Origin: Spongiibacteraceae bacterium
Lineage (GTDB): Bacteria; Pseudomonadota; Gammaproteobacteria; Pseudomonadales; PIVM01
Length of the DNA stretch: 18,426 nucleotides
Direction of reading: 5' to 3'
Assembly (NCBI GenBank): GCA_030618505.1
Contig: JAUXDF010000013.1
Coordinates: forward strand, 1 to 18,426
This document shows positions 7,526 through 14,559 of this stretch, piece by piece. Position 1 is the stretch's first letter. Every line of letters begins with the position of its first letter. Made by a program: the position numbers and the translations under genes. The notes beneath the pieces are model-generated. The model searched no databases. It saw only the letters and a list, made by a program, of their open reading frames with translations, and had not been told where the DNA came from.

Positions 7526-7852
7526 TTAACGATGATTTTGATTTAACTTGCTCTTTTCCCGGTACGCCCCTTCAATAAAATAGCCGAAGTGTTTTCCTAG
7601 TTCCGGATGGTTTATCTGTTCACTTGAATTGTCCGCAAGCAAGTTTTGTTGTGCCACATAAGTGGTATAGTTTGCATTGTGCACAAGAATTTTATACCAA
7701 GGCTTATTTTTTGGTGGTGAAGATTTTGCCATAGACTGGTACCACTCATCTGTCATGCTAAAGCTTGAGTCAGCCTCTAATATAACTCCTCGATAACCGA
7801 ACAGCTTATGTTCGATCAATTGCCCGATGTAAAACAAATTATCCTGACTCAT
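7526..7852 (-). CDS. hspQ: HspQ / YccV-like hemimethylated-DNA-binding-domain protein
   Basis: The 108-residue protein can be aligned by eye with E. coli HspQ: FYIGQLIEHKLFGYRGVI matches the start of that family, followed by KNKPWYKILVHN (the PWY-x-[VI]-hydrophobic block), YVAQQNLL, and a HPELGKHFGYF tail. HspQ in enterobacteria is a heat-shock protein that acts as a specificity factor for Lon protease and was first described as binding hemimethylated oriC DNA; it is a soluble cytoplasmic protein of about this size. The gene stands alone, convergent with the FHA gene (about 120 bp of non-coding sequence between) and in the same direction as the radical SAM gene 127 bp upstream. A good sigma-70-like promoter lies just upstream; no heat-shock sigma-32 pattern was seen. 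The ATG lacks a clear ribosome site. Confidence 0.85.
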   Translation of the reverse strand: MSQDNLFYIGQLIEHKLFGYRGVILEADSSFSMTDEWYQSMAKSSPPKNKPWYKILVHNANYTTYVAQQNLLADNSSEQINHPELGKHFGYFIEGAYREKSKLNQNHR

Positions 7853-7900
7853 CGCTTGATTACCTATACAACATGTGATACTGAATCCTCATTAATTGAC

Positions 7901-7929
7901 AGTATAGGAGAGATTTTAATACTTGTGCA
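7901..7929 (-). promoter_or_regulatory. Candidate sigma-70 promoter for hspQ
   Basis: On the minus strand TGCACA (7924-7929) and TATACT (7901-7906) are separated by exactly 17 bp, matching four and five of six consensus bases. The -10 box is about 48 bp upstream of the hspQ ATG. It suggests hspQ is transcribed separately from the radical SAM gene that precedes it. Confidence 0.38.
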
Positions 7930-7979
7930 TTTTTTATCTTATAGTGTGAACTGGAATAAAGTAATTCATTTTTAATAGT

Positions 7980-9062
7980 TTAATTCCATATTCGAATGGG
8001 CAGCCGTTTTGCGCCCCACTCACCTGGGAGTGGATCGAAATGACCAGCAAGAGGGTGGTTGCAGTGATTACATTTACCATTTTGGTCAAGCTCCCAGCGT
8101 CCCAGCACATACCAATCCCTTTCTATTAGCAGTTTGTTGCAGTTGGCACAGTAGGTGCTCCCGCCTTCTTTGTCATGGATATTGCCGGTGTAGACATGAT
8201 GAAGGCCGTTGTGCATAGCGATATGACGGGCTCTTGATAGTGTTGACGGAGGAGTTGACGGGGTGTTTTTCATCTTCCAGTCGGGGTGAAAGGCGCTGAA
8301 ATGAAGGGGAATATCACCACCAAGATTATTAGCGACCCACTTTGTTAGCGATTCTATCTCTTTATCGGAATCGTTCAGGCCGGGAATGAGTAGCGTAGTA
8401 ATTTCAAACCAGACATTGGTTTCTGTTTTCAGGTAGAGCAGGGTATCAAGTGTGCTAGCAAGGGAGCCGCCGCACTGCTTTTTATAAAAGCTCTCAGTGA
8501 AAGCTTTTAAATCGATATTGGCAGCATCAATATAATTAAAAAATTCACGGCGGGGTTCATCGCAGACATATCCCGCTGTGACTGCGATGGTGTTGATATT
8601 GTTCGCTTGGCATTCTTTAGCGACATCAATTGCGTACTCCATAAAGATGACGGGGTCATTGTAGGTAAATGCGATATGGCGACAGTCCGTTTGTAATGCT
8701 GCCTTGCAAAGCTGCTCCGGGCTGGCGGACTCGCAGAGGGTATCCATCTCCCGTGATTTACTCATGTCCCAGTTTTGGCAAAATTTGCAGGCAAGATTAC
8801 AACCGGCCGTTCCGAATGACAAAACCGGGGTGCCGGGGAAGTAATGGTTAAGTGGTTTTTTTTCAATCGGGTCAACGCAAAAGCCGCTAGATCGACCGTA
8901 ACTGCTTAAAACAATTTGATCATCCTGGCGCTCGCGGATAAAACATAAACCCCGCTGATTTTCGTGAAGGTGGCAATATCGAGGGCATAAATCGCATTGA
9001 ATACGGCCATCATCTAACTTATGCCAATATTTGGTTTTAACGGTACTGCTGGAAATAGTCAT
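7980..9062 (-). CDS. amrS: AmmeMemoRadiSam system radical SAM enzyme
   Basis: A radical SAM protein of the group related to pyruvate-formate-lyase activating enzymes. From the ATG at 9062 (360 residues) the order is: an N-terminal cysteine cluster CDLCPRYC plus GLC (Cys23, 26, 30, 40); the [4Fe-4S]/SAM motif CNLACKFCQNW with Cys88, Cys92, Cys95; the barrel with FTYNDPVIFMEY, NIDLKAF and FEITTLLIPGLND; and a C-terminal zinc-ribbon-like set CANC and CNHC (Cys305, 308, 331, 334). The frame extends to a TTG at 9077, but that has no ribosome site and adds only five residues, so the ATG is preferred. It is divergent from amrB and amrA, about 220 bp away. The three families co-occur across bacteria and archaea; the substrate of this enzyme is not known to me. 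Confidence 0.93.
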   Translation of the reverse strand: MTISSSTVKTKYWHKLDDGRIQCDLCPRYCHLHENQRGLCFIRERQDDQIVLSSYGRSSGFCVDPIEKKPLNHYFPGTPVLSFGTAGCNLACKFCQNWDMSKSREMDTLCESASPEQLCKAALQTDCRHIAFTYNDPVIFMEYAIDVAKECQANNINTIAVTAGYVCDEPRREFFNYIDAANIDLKAFTESFYKKQCGGSLASTLDTLLYLKTETNVWFEITTLLIPGLNDSDKEIESLTKWVANNLGGDIPLHFSAFHPDWKMKNTPSTPPSTLSRARHIAMHNGLHHVYTGNIHDKEGGSTYCANCNKLLIERDWYVLGRWELDQNGKCNHCNHPLAGHFDPLPGEWGAKRLPIRIWN

Positions 9063-9207
9063 AACACTTAAGCTCAATAAAACTAATTTGTCGTTACTTA
9101 TAAGTCATCACTGATAAATCATTGCTGATAATAGTTACGATTATTAGTTAGTTTGGGGTTGAAATTGGCGTTTCAAGCGCTAGTGTATAAGCTATTAATA
9201 TCCGCTT

Positions 9208-9223
9208 AATATTGATCGATATT
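9208..9223. promoter_or_regulatory. Near-perfect palindrome upstream of amrB, possible operator
   Basis: AATATTGATCGATATT is a 16-bp palindrome with a single mismatched pair, centred on GATC. It is flanked by a second inverted pair, GCTTA (9204-9208) and TAAGC (9228-9232). It sits about 60 bp before the amrB start in the divergent amrS/amrB intergenic region, a typical place for a dimeric regulator. No clear promoter hexamers could be assigned around it. Confidence 0.3.
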
Positions 9224-9281
9224 TTCCTAAGCTGGCAGGGAGTTTACTTTTCCTTATTGATCAATGATACAGGAGGAAATA

Positions 9282-10073
9282 ATGAATAAGCAGATTAGAG
9301 AACCCGCGGTGGCAGGACTGTTTTACCCGGCAGATCGCCTGTCTTGTGACGATGAAGTTACATCGCTGCTTGCCGCCAATAACGTCGACTCAGAGACTGG
9401 CAAGCCAAAGGCGCTTATTGTTCCCCATGCGGGTTATGTTTATTCGGGAGCTGTGGCAGCACGCGCCTATAATAAAATTAAGCCCTTTGCGCAGAAGATC
9501 AAGCGCGTGGTGGTACTTGGCCCCAGTCATCGAGTCCCTTTGAGTGGACTTGCGGTCTCATCGGCAGATTGTTTTCGCACTCCGCTCGGCGAGGTAATGC
9601 TGGATCGCGATAGCATCAGTGAGCTGGTACAAATGCCTGAGGTTAAAGAATTTGACCTTGCGCACCAGTATGAGCACAGCCTGGAAGTTCATTTACCGTT
9701 TTTGCAAAAGACTATTGGTGAGTTTCTATTGATTCCGGTAGTTGTCGGTGAATGCTCCCCGGAAATTGTTGCAGACCTTTTAGATCGTTTTTGGCAGCAG
9801 GACGACACTTTGATTGTGGTGAGTACAGATTTGAGCCATTTTCGTGATTATGACAGTGCCCGTATTGTTGATGCCAGGACCAGCGATGCTATTAAGGAGC
9901 GACAATATCATCTCAATGGCGAACAGGCCTGTGGGTGTTATGCGCTTAACGGCTTATTGCTAGAGGCCAGTCGAGCTAACAATACTGTGAGTTGTATTCA
10001 GTTGGTAAACTCAGGGGATACGGCCGGCGACAAGGAGCGTGTCGTAGGGTATGGTGCTTATGAAATCCACTGA
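9282..10073 (+). CDS. amrB: AmmeMemoRadiSam system protein B (MEMO1 family)
   Basis: This 263-residue protein belongs to the MEMO family, which has the fold of class III extradiol dioxygenases. Family blocks in order: REPAVAGLFYPAD at 6-18, LIVPHAGYVYSGAVAA at 45-60, VVLGPSHRVP at 77-86, QYEHSLEVHLPFLQ at 129-142, VSTDLSHFRDYD at 180-191, and GDTAGDKERVVGYGAY at the end. His49, His83 and Cys217 fall where human MEMO1 has its metal-binding His49, His81 and Cys244, so a metal site is likely intact. The frame is open from an ATG at 9264, but AGGAGG at 9271-9276 lies five bases before the ATG at 9282, an ideal ribosome site that fixes the start there. It overlaps the start of amrA and is divergent from amrS. 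Probably cytoplasmic. Confidence 0.94.
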   Translation: MNKQIREPAVAGLFYPADRLSCDDEVTSLLAANNVDSETGKPKALIVPHAGYVYSGAVAARAYNKIKPFAQKIKRVVVLGPSHRVPLSGLAVSSADCFRTPLGEVMLDRDSISELVQMPEVKEFDLAHQYEHSLEVHLPFLQKTIGEFLLIPVVVGECSPEIVADLLDRFWQQDDTLIVVSTDLSHFRDYDSARIVDARTSDAIKERQYHLNGEQACGCYALNGLLLEASRANNTVSCIQLVNSGDTAGDKERVVGYGAYEIH

Positions 10074-10629
10074 AATTGATGAGCAGCAACGTAAATTATT
10101 ACTAAAGCTTGCGGCCACAGTTGTATCAAAAGCGGCATATCAAGGCGAACGAACCACTGTTAATATTGCTGATTATAGCGGCGTGCTTGTTGAGCAGCGA
10201 GCATGCTTTGTTACTTTGACAATTAATCACCGTCTGCGAGGCTGCATTGGCTCTCTTAGAGCAGTTGAGCCTCTGGTGGCCAGTGTCGCCCATAATGCCT
10301 ATGCTGCAGCAATGACTGACCCCAGGTTTCCCGCAGTAACTAGCAGTGAACTGGATACATTATCCTATGAGATATCCGTATTAACTCCACCCGAGCCAAT
10401 GCCTGTGAAAAGCGAAGAGGATCTGCTGCGCGATATTCGCCCCGGCATTGACGGTATTATTCTTGAGGGGGAGGGCTGCGGTTCAACCTATTTACCCAGT
10501 GTCTGGGAGCAACTGCCAGAGCCTGGAGAATTTATTCGGCAGTTAAAATTAAAGGCAGGGTTGCCCGCTGACTATTGGTCATCGTCAATGACAATACAGC
10601 GATATCGCACTGAGTCATTTTCTAGTTGA
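10060..10629 (+). CDS. amrA: AmmeMemoRadiSam system protein A (AMMECR1 domain)
   Basis: A 189-residue AMMECR1-domain protein. The hallmark LRGCIGSLRAVEPL is at 59-72, followed by VAHNAYAAAMTDPRFP at 76-91, LSYEISVLTPPEPM at 101-114, and the C-terminal ILEGEGCGSTYLPSVWEQ and DYWSS. The domain is conserved from archaea to humans; its biochemical role is unsettled. Two starts are possible: ATG at 10051, with GTAGGG only one base away, or ATG at 10060, with the same GTAGGG about ten bases away; the second is favoured. Either start overlaps the end of amrB (14 bp with the preferred one), so the two are probably translationally coupled and made in matched amounts. No membrane segment is seen. It is the last gene of the pair; a 109-bp gap precedes the histidine kinase. 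Confidence 0.92.
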   Translation: MKSTEIDEQQRKLLLKLAATVVSKAAYQGERTTVNIADYSGVLVEQRACFVTLTINHRLRGCIGSLRAVEPLVASVAHNAYAAAMTDPRFPAVTSSELDTLSYEISVLTPPEPMPVKSEEDLLRDIRPGIDGIILEGEGCGSTYLPSVWEQLPEPGEFIRQLKLKAGLPADYWSSSMTIQRYRTESFSS

Positions 10630-10711
10630 ATCTCTAAGGGGGGGTGATCCTCAGTAGCATGTTTTGGGCGCTTTAACGGAGAACTTTATAAGCGTCTATA
10701 CTCTTGTAATG

Positions 10712-10717
10712 TATAAT
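10712..10717 (+). promoter_or_regulatory. Consensus -10 box upstream of the hybrid histidine kinase
   Basis: TATAAT matches the sigma-70 -10 consensus at all six bases, 22 bp before the kinase ATG. No good -35 hexamer is found 16-18 bp upstream, so it may be chance or need an activator. Confidence 0.25.
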
Positions 10718-10738
10718 CTAGTATCAATGGAATGAAAT

Positions 10739-12895
10739 ATGGACGATGCCTTACCGGCTAATACTGAGGTTTCTCTAGCGCTTCCCGATATGATGAGGGG
10801 TATCGCTAACGCCTTTGGCAATGAGTTTTTGCAAGCCATTATTCAACAGCTGTCTATTGCCATCGGTGCCGATTACACCTTTATTGGTCGTTTTGATGAA
10901 AGCGTCAATAAAGTGCGCACGCTTGCGCTATGCCAAGGCGCTAATCTGCAGGCTAACTTCGAGTATGACCTTCTAAATACGCCCTGTGAGAATGTAATCG
11001 CTGATAGTGTCTGTGTTTACCCTCAGGATGTTTGCCAGTTATTTCCACTCGATACACTGCTCGTTGAGATGGGTGTTGAAGGCTATGTCGGCTTGCCGAT
11101 TTATAATCGCAGTGGCGCGGTACTGGGTTTGGTGGTTGGACTTTACAAGCAGCCGATAATAAATATTAGCTATGTGGAGTCGTTATTCAAGCTATTTACT
11201 GGCCGTATTGGTGCTGAAATTGAAAGCGTCGAAAAGGCCGCTGCGCTGGATAAATTAAACCAGGAGCTGGAACGACGGGTTGAGAAAAGAACTGCCGAAT
11301 TACTAAAGGCTCAACAACAGGCTGAAGACGCCAATCAAGCTAAAAGCATGTTTCTCGCAGCAATGTCCCACGAAATCCGTACTCCCTTAAACGGTGTGCT
11401 GGGGATGGTTGAGCTCTTAAAAGATACCAGGCTCAATGACATTCAACGTTATTACGCGAACATCATTGAAAGCTCTGGTCATATGCTGATGGCTGTTATT
11501 AACGATATTCTGGATTATTCCAAAATTGAGGCTGGCGAGCAAACCCTGGAAAACTTACCCTTTAATCTGGCCGAATTACTTGAGGAACTCATTGCCCCCT
11601 TTCGCTTAATGGCCAAAGATAATGTGCAACTCATTGCCAGTGTTGACCCGGCGACTCCAATCTATCTTGTCGGTGATGCGATTCGACTCAAACAGGTGAT
11701 CACCAATCTGCTTAGTAACGCCTTCAAATTCACTAATCAAGGTTCGGTGACACTTCGTTTTAGCTGTTCTGAATGTACACCCTCGCGGGTACGATTGAAT
11801 TGTAGTGTTACCGATACCGGGATAGGCATTGATAAAAATGAACAGCAACGCTTATTTCACGCCTTCTCTCAGGTTGATCAATCGACTAATCGAGAATACG
11901 GCGGCACAGGTTTAGGCTTGAATATCTGTAAACGCTTGATCGGCATGATGGGCGGTGATATTCAATGCGAAAGTACTTCGGGGGTGGGCAGCACTTTTCA
12001 TTTTTCACTCGAACTGCATCGAGTCGCAGCTATTCCCAGCAACGCTGCTGAAGAGATTGATTTTAGTGGCATGCATTTGCTGATGCTGGAGGATCAGCAA
12101 ATCTATTGCGATATTATTGGCGCGCAAGCGCGAGCACTTGGCTTTAGTTTTGATTCGGCGCGTGATGGCAAGGCATTATTGGGGAAGCTGGAGAAGTTGG
12201 AGAATAATTCTTTGCCAGATTTTTTACTGCTCGATCTGGAAGTTCCAGATACAGATTCATTCTCGCTCTCGAAGCACTTGGGTGAATTTGAGCGACTAGC
12301 TCATATCCCGCGTATATTGGTCACCGCTTCGTGTACCTTACCCTCTCGCTCGCAGTGGGAGAGCAGCGGGTTTGTTTCTGCGAATTATAAGACAACTTCG
12401 GTGGCGCAGTTGCGACTACTATTAACGGCTAATACCACTGTGCAGGAAAAAGCATCTGATAAAGCCGAGAATCAAACCGGCGCTGACTACAGTCATCTAA
12501 GGGTTCTTGTCGCTGAGGATAACAAGATTAATCAAATGGTGATCACGGGCTTATTAAAGCGCTTGCATATTTGTGCTGATGTGGTTGATAACGGTGCGCT
12601 TGCTTATGCCGCTGTGTGTGAACAAAAGACTCCTTATGATTTATTGTTAATGGACTGTGAAATGCCGGTGATGGATGGCTATGTCGCAACGCGTAAAATC
12701 AGAAAGTGGGAGAAAATGCATAACTGTAGCCCACTGACTATTTATGCATTAACCGCACATGTACTAGCCGAACAGATGGGTCGGTGTCATGAGGCGGGCA
12801 TGGATGGCAAATTATCCAAGCCCATTAATACTGTAGAGTTAAGAGGGGTGCTAGATGGCGTTTATTCAGGAGAAATAACAGCTCGTGGAGTATAG
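10739..12895 (+). CDS. Soluble GAF-domain hybrid sensor histidine kinase with two receiver domains
   Basis: A 718-residue hybrid kinase with no membrane segment. Domains: GAF-like sensor at about 25-165 (YTFIGRFDE, EGYVGLPIYNRSGAVLG); a coiled coil at about 165-205; HisKA with FLAAMSHEIRTPLNGVLG and phospho-acceptor His211; HATPase with N box ITNLLSNAFKFT, DTGIGI at 359-364 and GGTGLGL at 388-394. Receiver 1 (about 445-562) has Glu451-Asp452, Asp499, Thr529 and Lys551 and may still work although its sequence is divergent. Receiver 2 (about 587-705) is canonical: AEDN, MDCEMPVMDG with Asp639, and LSKPI with Lys694. There is no HPt domain, so output needs a separate phosphotransfer protein or is a local interaction. 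The ATG follows a weak GGAA ribosome site. Ligand and target are unknown. It precedes the HAMP-only membrane sensor on the same strand by about 190 bp. Confidence 0.93.
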   Translation: MDDALPANTEVSLALPDMMRGIANAFGNEFLQAIIQQLSIAIGADYTFIGRFDESVNKVRTLALCQGANLQANFEYDLLNTPCENVIADSVCVYPQDVCQLFPLDTLLVEMGVEGYVGLPIYNRSGAVLGLVVGLYKQPIINISYVESLFKLFTGRIGAEIESVEKAAALDKLNQELERRVEKRTAELLKAQQQAEDANQAKSMFLAAMSHEIRTPLNGVLGMVELLKDTRLNDIQRYYANIIESSGHMLMAVINDILDYSKIEAGEQTLENLPFNLAELLEELIAPFRLMAKDNVQLIASVDPATPIYLVGDAIRLKQVITNLLSNAFKFTNQGSVTLRFSCSECTPSRVRLNCSVTDTGIGIDKNEQQRLFHAFSQVDQSTNREYGGTGLGLNICKRLIGMMGGDIQCESTSGVGSTFHFSLELHRVAAIPSNAAEEIDFSGMHLLMLEDQQIYCDIIGAQARALGFSFDSARDGKALLGKLEKLENNSLPDFLLLDLEVPDTDSFSLSKHLGEFERLAHIPRILVTASCTLPSRSQWESSGFVSANYKTTSVAQLRLLLTANTTVQEKASDKAENQTGADYSHLRVLVAEDNKINQMVITGLLKRLHICADVVDNGALAYAAVCEQKTPYDLLLMDCEMPVMDGYVATRKIRKWEKMHNCSPLTIYALTAHVLAEQMGRCHEAGMDGKLSKPINTVELRGVLDGVYSGEITARGV

Positions 12896-13053
12896 TGTTA
12901 GTTCGCAGTAAAATATAAGCAGCCACTATGGCTTCTACAGCTGACACAATTTATAAAATGAACGCACCACTTTAAAGCTTATGGTATCTTGCCTGGCCAA
13001 CCATATGGGTGGTAGTTAAACTAATAAAAAATTAACTAATTGTTATCGAAATT

Positions 13054-13084
13054 CCCTTGCTTAGGGGCCTAAATAAAGGGGGAG
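13054..13084 (+). promoter_or_regulatory. Hairpin covering the ribosome site of the HAMP sensor gene
   Basis: Arms CCCTT (13054-13058) plus TTAGG (13061-13065) can pair with CCTAA (13068-13072) plus AAGGG (13076-13080), with a small internal loop. The 3' arm includes the first part of the strong purine-rich ribosome site AAGGGGGAG (13076-13084), just before the GTG start at 13089. The fold could lower translation. Seen by eye, not computed. Confidence 0.3.
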
Positions 13085-13088
13085 CTTA

Positions 13089-13979
13089 GTGTTAAAATAT
13101 TTGGATATCAGGCATCATTCCATTGCACTCAAGATAGGTTTATGGGGTTTTATCTTGATGCTTTTTATGCTCATTCTTGCATTACTGAATAATAATCAAT
13201 TACGCCTTTTAGGCGCTGAGACCTCCATAATTGACAATCAGGAGGTTCCTGCGATAAATGCATTACAAACACTGGAAGGGCTGATTTACCAGCAAACCAT
13301 CTTGCGTCTTCGGATATATTCAGAGGCAAAATTCCCAAATGCTAATGGCAATTCTACGATAGCGATTCAAACGGCAATTGATGCTTATGGTGATCTATCT
13401 ATTCAGGTTAGGGAGGCTCATCAACGCATTGAAAATTTAATGCAAGGCTATGCTAGATTGCTAATGCCCTCTGATTCAATACGCTGGCAAAGGTTACAGG
13501 CTGAGCGTCAGCAGGCTATACAAGCGAGCTTAGATGACCTGGCCAAAACTACTGCGCAACATAACGAGATTGTGCAGCAAGGCTTTGCTTCTATCCGTTC
13601 GGGTCGTACGGAAGAGGCAAAAAACCTGGAATTACATTTAAAGGAGCTCGACGAATTATTACATCAGGAGCTGGGGAAGTTGTCCGCAGCTGCTTATAGC
13701 GGTGTCACCAATTCAGGCAAGAAAATACACAATGTCGTATATGGTGCCCGGCAGATAACATTTTTTTTATTATTTTGGTTTTATCTCATTGGCATAGTGG
13801 CTGGATCTTTTCTTATCAAAATGATCGTCTCGACAATAAAAACCGCTACTGGATTTGCTAAAGATATTGCCGATGGTAACTGTAGTGATCGCGTTGATGT
13901 TAAGAGCCAAGATGAGCTGGGGTGCCTGTTACAGGAATTGAACAGGGTAGCCACGGCTTTTGATAAGTCCAAAGGTTAA
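13089..13979 (+). CDS. Chemoreceptor-like membrane sensor (helical periplasmic domain plus HAMP) without an output domain
   Basis: This 296-residue protein starts with GTG, supported by a strong GGGGGAG ribosome site five bases away. Layout: cytoplasmic N-tip, membrane segment at about 16-34, a long helical periplasmic domain at about 35-220 of the four-helix-bundle type found in methyl-accepting chemotaxis proteins, second membrane segment at about 222-246, and a HAMP domain at about 247-294 (FAKDIADGNCSDRVDV, SQDELGCLLQELNRV). The protein ends three residues after HAMP. Full receptors continue into a signalling, cyclase or kinase domain; none is encoded downstream in any frame before yajC, so this looks like a natural short form rather than a recent frameshift. 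It may act by pairing with another receptor or with the soluble hybrid kinase upstream. No gene symbol is justified. Confidence 0.82.
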   Translation: MLKYLDIRHHSIALKIGLWGFILMLFMLILALLNNNQLRLLGAETSIIDNQEVPAINALQTLEGLIYQQTILRLRIYSEAKFPNANGNSTIAIQTAIDAYGDLSIQVREAHQRIENLMQGYARLLMPSDSIRWQRLQAERQQAIQASLDDLAKTTAQHNEIVQQGFASIRSGRTEEAKNLELHLKELDELLHQELGKLSAAAYSGVTNSGKKIHNVVYGARQITFFLLFWFYLIGIVAGSFLIKMIVSTIKTATGFAKDIADGNCSDRVDVKSQDELGCLLQELNRVATAFDKSKG

Positions 13980-14157
13980 ACACTATACATCAAGGATTAG
14001 CTGGTTTGCATCTGGAGATGGCTGTTTTCTCCCTCTCCTTTGATCTCTTATTTGCGAGCTTTGCACAAACAGGGTACAGTAATCCCGCTTATCCGATCAG
14101 TAATAATGTGCTTTCTTAATTAAGTGCTATAACTAATTGACATACAAGGTTATTTAT

Positions 14158-14493
14158 ATGAGTTTCTTTATTCCAGCCGCCCATGCACAAAGTGGTGCTC
14201 AAGCAGCGCCAGGCGGAGATATGTTCCAGTTTGTATTTTTAATCGGAATATTTGTACTTTTCTATTTTGTGGCGATTCGACCACAGCGAAAGCGCCAGAA
14301 AGAACATCAGAATATGGTCAGCGATCTCGCCGTTGGAGATGAAGTCACTACCAACAGTGGTATTCTTGGCAAGGTAAGAAAGATCGAGGATGACTTTCTT
14401 GTGTTGAAAGTAGCCGATAATGTTGAGCTAAAATTCCAGAAATCGGCGATTCATGCCGTATTGCCCAAAGGAACCATTAAGTCCATCGGTTAA
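14158..14493 (+). CDS. yajC: YajC, accessory subunit of the Sec preprotein translocase
   Basis: An 111-residue protein that aligns by eye with E. coli YajC: MSFFI start, short periplasmic N-terminus rich in Ala/Gly, one membrane segment at about 22-40, the basic RPQRKRQKEHQ stretch at 41-51, GDEVTTNSGILGKV at 60-73, and AVLPKGTIKSIG at the end. In E. coli it associates with SecDF and the SecYEG channel in the inner membrane and is not essential. The ATG at 14158 has AAGG nine bases upstream; the frame extends to a TTG at 14137 that has no support. In most gammaproteobacteria yajC sits between tgt and secD; here a desulfhydrase gene follows instead and a hairpin ends the unit, so it appears to be monocistronic and relocated or a second copy. 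Confidence 0.92.
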   Translation: MSFFIPAAHAQSGAQAAPGGDMFQFVFLIGIFVLFYFVAIRPQRKRQKEHQNMVSDLAVGDEVTTNSGILGKVRKIEDDFLVLKVADNVELKFQKSAIHAVLPKGTIKSIG

Positions 14494-14501
14494 TATCAGA
14501 C

Positions 14502-14528
14502 ATTGGGTAGCCTACGCGGCTACCCAAT
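14502..14528 (+). terminator. Strong hairpin directly after yajC, probable terminator
   Basis: A perfect 11-bp inverted repeat (ATTGGGTAGCC / GGCTACCCAAT) with a five-base loop starts nine bases after the yajC stop codon. No long U-run follows (only TTGT), so termination may be weak, factor-assisted, or the hairpin may protect the mRNA end. Confidence 0.6.
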
Positions 14529-14559
14529 TGTCATGTGTTGATACACTCACTTTATTCCT

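Noticed and set aside
9063..9077. TTG start for amrS five codons upstream
   Set aside because: No ribosome site precedes it, and the ATG at 9062 leaves all motifs intact.
9264..9281. ATG at 9264 as start of amrB
   Set aside because: The AGGAGG at 9271-9276 would then be inside the gene; it is ideally placed for the ATG at 9282.
14137..14142. Consensus -35 box TTGACA just before yajC
   Set aside because: A matching -10 box would fall at or after the yajC ATG at 14158, so it cannot drive this gene.
13980..14157. Frameshifted remnant of a chemoreceptor output domain after the HAMP gene
   Set aside because: No frame in this gap encodes anything like a methyl-accepting hairpin, GGDEF or kinase domain.
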